64,000 bases of DNA from Panopea generosa (taxonomy: Eukaryota > Mollusca > Bivalvia > Adapedonta > Hiatellidae). The stretch lies in the NCBI GenBank assembly GCA_029582155.1, contig CM055908.1, positions 18,763,406 through 18,827,405 of the forward strand, read 5' to 3'. Below are positions 59,098 through 64,000 of this stretch, one piece after another; position 1 is the stretch's first letter, and each line of letters opens with the position of its first letter. A model generated the notes under the pieces. The model made no database searches and was not told the DNA's origin. It saw only the letters and a list, made by a program, of their open reading frames with translations. A program made the translations under genes and the position numbers.

Positions 59098-61225
59098 TAC
59101 AGACCCTAAACTGCTCAAGTACCCCATAATTGCACACCATTTGTGCTCAGTTAGCACTCCGTTCGCGCTTAGTTCGCGCTCCATTTGCGTGCACTCGATT
59201 AAACGCGGTTAATTTAATGCGCTCACAAACCCAAGTATTCGCTCACGAGAGCTGTATATCTGAGTGCTCTCTTTAATACTCCTCTTAGCATTTGCTTCGT
59301 TCAGCGTTCACTCAACGTTCAGTTCGCTCAGTTCGGTTTCCGGCCCATAACCAATCGCAACATCTCAACTCTTACAATGATTCTATATATTGCCTTTTTA
59401 ATTCAATCTGTTCCAATGGAGTAATAAAATGTATCCATGGGATTTAGTCAAGGTAAACTAATTCATAATCCGATTGTTTGTCTACATATTATGTCACCCG
59501 CTGGGTGAAAGGTTGTAAATTTCCGATAAACTAGTATCGATAGTAGGCATGTTTAACGGAAGTGTCTATGTTTTGATATGTGATCAGTGGTCTGGGTGAT
59601 CAAAAAATATTGCACGTTATACCAGCTTCTGTTATCCAGACCGACGTGTATTTGCGTCAGTATCTTCTTTGATATACCGTAAGCCGTTTGTTACAGGAAA
59701 GCAATAAAGTTTGTCCACAAAATTTACAGATACATCATCAACATAAACTAAATATATTGTTATCAATAATTAAATTTAATTAATAATTCCATACTGTTGA
59801 TACCTCGTTGACCTTATAGTAATCCATAAATCTGCTCAGTGTAAGCAGTGACTTAACAACATGTGGATATATCACTGGTTTTGTTAATGTTCAAACTAAA
59901 ATAAGCTTTATAATCAATAATATGCACTGCATGGGTGATGAAAAATTTATTATAATCCGTGACATGCAATTCGACATATGATAAAAGATTTTTGAAAAAT
60001 AATAATTTTGTAATGTTTTTCTCGATTTGGGTCCAAATGTGGTTTCACTAAACTTAAAAAAGATATTCTGATATTTTAAGTTTTTATAACTATTTTCGTT
60101 ATCATTATGTATATAAATATACTTGCAATGAACTTTTTTCAGTGGGTTTCTCAAATTATTCTTTTACTGATAGTATGCTTTATGTTAATATATTTTTTGA
60201 AATGACAAACTATATTAAACTTGTTTGAAACTACACCCACTGTGCTATACCACTAATTATGACACGCAGCAACACACCCGTGGTGTTAATTACGTTATGT
60301 CACATGCCAGTGAGAGCCGTGTCAATTAAGTTATACACTAAAGCGGTGACTTATCGGTCTATTGACCACGGAAGATATGTATGATTTCATTTTGATTGAA
60401 ATTAGTGCCAGATGGATGAATCTTCAAGGAGCCGACATTATGTGATTGAAAAGAAAAGATAACAAACTGCCAGCCAATTAACAACAAATAAAAAGATCAT
60501 TTAAGATATTGGTTATTCGAAGTTTCAGAATGCTTTAGTATGTAAATATTATGATGTTAATATCATTAAATTAACGAACCGAAAACCCCACACCAGATCT
60601 GAGTGAATGGTAGAAAGTGTGACATACATGTATTAAGGGATGTGCATTCAGGGCTGTCATTTTGCCACAGCTGCCATAGCAATTTCGTATAAAAAAAAAA
60701 TACAACTAAAAATCAGAATTGTTAATTTACAAAATAAAAAAAATCCTACAATTTTAAAACTAATAAAAATCAAAGACTTGTCTCTAAAAAGCTCCTTGTA
60801 AAAATGTAGTATTTTATTCGTATTATTTTTTTACTTTCATTATTTGTTTTATTTTTTTTTAAATATTATAATCATTGGAGCTATTATTATAATATACATA
60901 TTGACTTATTGATTTGTCACAGCTTTTATATTGGATACGTGCGTACGTGCATCTGGTCAGTCGTTCACAATTAATATTACAATTTAATTACTATTATGAA
61001 GGCAGAGTTGCATGGCAATCATAAAAACAGATATCCATGGTGAGAACCACATGTGTGTCAATAAATAGTTTATTGGTGATTTATCAGTCCATTGATCACG
61101 AAGAACCCTGTCGGTGTGTAATTTTTTCATTTTGATTATAATTTGTGCCAGATGAATGAATCTTAATTTAACCCGCGGCATATGATTGGATAAGAAATAT
61201 ATAGTCAAATCAATACAAAAATATG

Positions 61226-61465
61226 CAGATTTTTTATAATATTATTATTATCATCATTATTATTAATATCAATTATTAATATTATTATCATTATCGTAGC
61301 ATTTTATTTTATTATTAATTATTACTATTATTACTAATATTATTTTCATTAGTATTAATTTTATTGTTATTATTGCAATATTATTGCAATATTATTATAT
61401 TATTATTATATGAGTATTTTTTCTTCTTTATAATTCTTCTTATTATTATTATTATTGTTGTCATT
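61226..61465. repeat. Degenerate ATT/TTA microsatellite inside the transposon
   Basis: Imperfect trinucleotide runs of ATT, interrupted by ATC and GTT triplets, lie near the middle of the 3.86-kb element. Confidence 0.8.
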
Positions 61466-61767
61466 TCTTACTTGTTGCTCCTTTCACAGCTTAATTGTTA
61501 CGTGCATATGTGCACGTGATCATGCGTATCGATTTTGTAGGAAAGCGGGAAAACAATATATTAACTATTTTATAGGCAGTGAATACATGTTCTTTTTTGT
61601 TTATTTAAACCGTCTTCATGATCAAAAGCTGTTCTTTATTCAATATAAAATCTCCACCTAGGTCACCTAGAAATTTACGTTTACTAGTTTTTATTTCCTG
61701 TGTCTAATGTGTTATTTCGGTCTGTCGTGTTAATTTGGCATACATACATTTATTTTACATTAATTTG

Positions 61768-61943
61768 ATTTAGCTTGATTGTGAAGTAAGCTCGGAGCTT
61801 ATGCATATCATTCTCCAGTGCATTCCCTTATTAGATCTGGTACTGAATTGTGTTTCGAAAGGTCGGGTAGAGCCTGTGTCAAACTCGCGACCTCTGCCGT
61901 TTGAAGCCAGCACCCTATCCGCTGTACTACTGACCCACTTTAT
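61768..61943 (-). mobile_element. SINE-D copy inserted in the DNA transposon
   Basis: On the minus strand this begins GGGTCAGTAGTACAGCGGAT (A-box-like) and has GAGTTTGACAC (B-box-like). It ends in the sequence shared with 43690, 44720, 27070 and 35395. It lies within the larger element, so it inserted after, or was carried by, that element. Confidence 0.65.
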
Positions 61944-62957
61944 ATTTTAGAATACAATTAATTTATTACTATTGTTTGCATATTTTAATGAGATGTGCAT
62001 GAGTATAATGTTTCCACTTTAATTGCATCAGTGTAACTATGTTTGGGGAAAATATAAAACTAAAGTTCAAATTAAATTGAAATTGGTAATTTTTATTTTG
62101 CCAAAATACCCAAAACAAATAGAATCATAATCATATAATTTTCCGCATATCTATGTTTTGTTTGATTCACGCATGCTTTGATATTTTTGTATTTGGAGCA
62201 GTATATGCTTAAATCGAAATAAAGTATATGTTTTGTATGTTCTATAACTAATCTATATCGAAATAACACGGCAAATAGTGAATTCATATTACATCTTTTC
62301 GAATTGGTATTTACACAATATATATAATTATTTATAATTTTGTTGCGCAAACCAAACCATATTTAAACATGCAACTATATGAGCCTTGAAACCGTAGATA
62401 ACCATTGATGTGTTGTCTATTGTATAATAGGTATTTTAAACATTATTGTATTGATCAGCTAAATATTGATATTTATGCTATAATTGATAAATTGTTGACC
62501 AAAATAAGTTTTATCATGCCTTTTACAATAAAACATTTATATTAACTACATTTTTTAAATTTATGTGAAAGAACATTTCTTTTTTATCTCAATTTTAAGT
62601 ATCGACTTTACGATCAAATAATGAAAAAAGAGTGTATCCGAATGAACGAGTGCACTCAGTAGCGCACGAATAGTTATGTTATCAGTTATCTTACTGTTTC
62701 TAGCGTATACTGCATATACTGCGCATCTGAGTGTACTCAGCGTATCTGAGTGCATTCAGCATGTCTGAGTGCACTCAATCTATTTCATGCGTTCAGGAGT
62801 GTGTTAATTATTCAAAATCCAGCGTTCGCGAACAGTCCACGTCCGCTCCGTCAGCGCTCAATCTGCGCTCCGTTCGCGCTCCGTCTGCCCTCGGCTTACA
62901 CTCTGAGTGCACTCCGTTTGCGTGCAATTGTGGTACTTGAGCGGTTTAGGGTCTGTA

Positions 62958-64000
62958 TGTACCTTGATCAGTTTGCATCTCTGCTGTCCTATTTACTGCC
63001 CAGCTATATTTCTGATACCTGAGATTAACATTAATTATGTACCTTGATCAGTTATCATCTCAGCTGTCCTATATACTGCCCAGCTATATTTCTGATACCT
63101 GAGATTAACATTAATTATGTACCTTGATCAGTTATCATCTCAGCTGTCCTATATACTGCCCAGCTATATTTCTGATACCTGAGATTAACATTAATTATGT
63201 ACCTTGATCAGTTATCATCTCAGCTGTCCTATATACTACCCAGCTATATTTCTGACACCTGAGATTAACATCAATTATGTACCTTGATCATTTATCATCT
63301 CAGCTGTCCTATATACTGCCCAGCTATATTTCTGATACCTGAGATTAACATTAATTATGTACCTTGATCAGTTATCATCTCAGCTGTCCTATATACTGCC
63401 CAGCTATATTTCTGACACCTGAGATTAACATTAATTATGTACCTTGATCATTTATCATCTCAGCTGTCCTATATACTGCCCAGCTATATTTCTGATACCT
63501 GAGATTAACATTAATTATGTACCTTGATCAGTTATCATCTCAGCTGTCCTATATACTGCCCAGCTATATTTCTGACACCTGAGATTAACATTAATTATGT
63601 ACCTTGATCATTTATCATCTCAGCTGTCCTATATACTGCCCAGCTATATTTCTGATACCTGAGATTAACATTATTTATGTACCTTGATCAGTTATCATCT
63701 TAGCTGTCCTATATACTACCCAGCTATATTTCTGATACTTGAGATTAACATTAATTATGAACCTTAATCAATTATCATCTCAGCTGTCCTATATACTACC
63801 CAGCTATATTTCTGATACCTGAGATTAACATTAATTATGTACCTTGATCAGTTATCATCTCAGCTGTCCTATATACTGCCCAGCTATATTTCTGATACCT
63901 GAGATTAACATTAATTATGTACCTTGATCAGTTATCATCTCAGCTGTCCTATATACTACCCAGCTATATTTCTGACACCTGAGATTAACATCAATTATGT
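62958..64000 (-). repeat. 80-bp tandem array carrying a 56-nt exon, array part 2 (continues past window)
   Basis: Thirteen full copies follow at an exact 80-bp period, from 62963 to 63923, with the same splice borders and peptide as part 1. Variants include Tyr to Cys (63203, 63363, 63523, 63923), Thr to Asn (63283, 63443, 63603), Ala to Val (63203, 63683, 63763, 63923) and Glu to Lys (63683). The copy at 63763 ends in an in-frame TAA. The Tyr/Cys and Thr/Asn variants alternate, giving a 160-bp higher-order repeat between about 63200 and 63660. This and part 1 were one array before the insertion at 59098-62957. Confidence 0.75.

Larger units (their letters stand above)
59098..62957. mobile_element. 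Non-autonomous DNA transposon with TIRs and TA target duplication
   Basis: The left terminus 59100-59135 starts CAGACCCTAAACTGCTCAAG. The right terminus 62922-62955 is its inverted copy with two mismatches and a 2-nt gap. TA flanks both sides (59098-59099 and 62956-62957), and removing the element with one TA restores an uninterrupted 80-bp repeat. GC-rich short motifs (for example CGCTCCGTTCGCG-like) cluster just inside both ends. No transposase-sized ORF is present, so movement would need a transposase in trans. TA duplication fits the Tc1/mariner group but also other superfamilies. Confidence 0.85.

Overview
The window is AT-rich eukaryotic DNA. Genes are sparse, introns are long, and minisatellites, tRNA-headed SINEs and foldback MITEs are very dense. 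The combination of conserved animal gene families (a TFAP2 transcription factor and a vinculin/alpha-catenin superfamily protein) with this repeat style suggests a lophotrochozoan animal, most likely a bivalve mollusc. The taxon is an inference; nothing in the sequence names it.

The backbone is one large minus-strand gene running from beyond the right edge down to a stop codon at 5700. I reconstructed eleven single-copy exons at 57455-57674, 54788-54962, 53343-53442, 51566-51760, 40785-41217, 28507-28657, 26621-26755, 23257-23357, 21852-21954, 12562-12648 and 5700-5894. They join in phase at every junction and encode about 630 residues of a divergent vinculin/alpha-catenin-like protein: helical-bundle segments, a Ser/Asn-rich linker, a Ser/Pro-rich linker, a vinculin-type tail and a C-terminal extension. 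The next upstream exon (56 nt) is not single copy. It sits inside an 80-bp tandem repeat, with 10 full copies at 58287-59080 and 13 more at 62963-63978, and the array continues past the window end. A 3.86-kb DNA transposon with inverted termini and a TA duplication (59098-62957) splits the array.

Nested on the same strand in the large intron between 40785 and 28657 is a two-exon TFAP2 gene (35038-36951). It carries the whole DNA-binding and dimerisation region, is unusually intron-poor, and has a likely poly(A) signal at 34945.

The introns are filled with minisatellites (units of about 22 to about 95 bp), at least four tRNA-derived SINE families, a TTAA-flanked MITE family with its own internal 25-bp satellite, several foldback MITEs, and a decayed LINE reverse-transcriptase tail (48706-49932). 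Three arrays contain copies of this gene's own splice signals: an entire exon (58-64 kb), a 3' splice site (12.6-13.4 kb) and a 5' splice site (40.5-40.8 kb). I consider that the most interesting feature of the window. Region 1-5699 is downstream of the big gene and holds only repeats.
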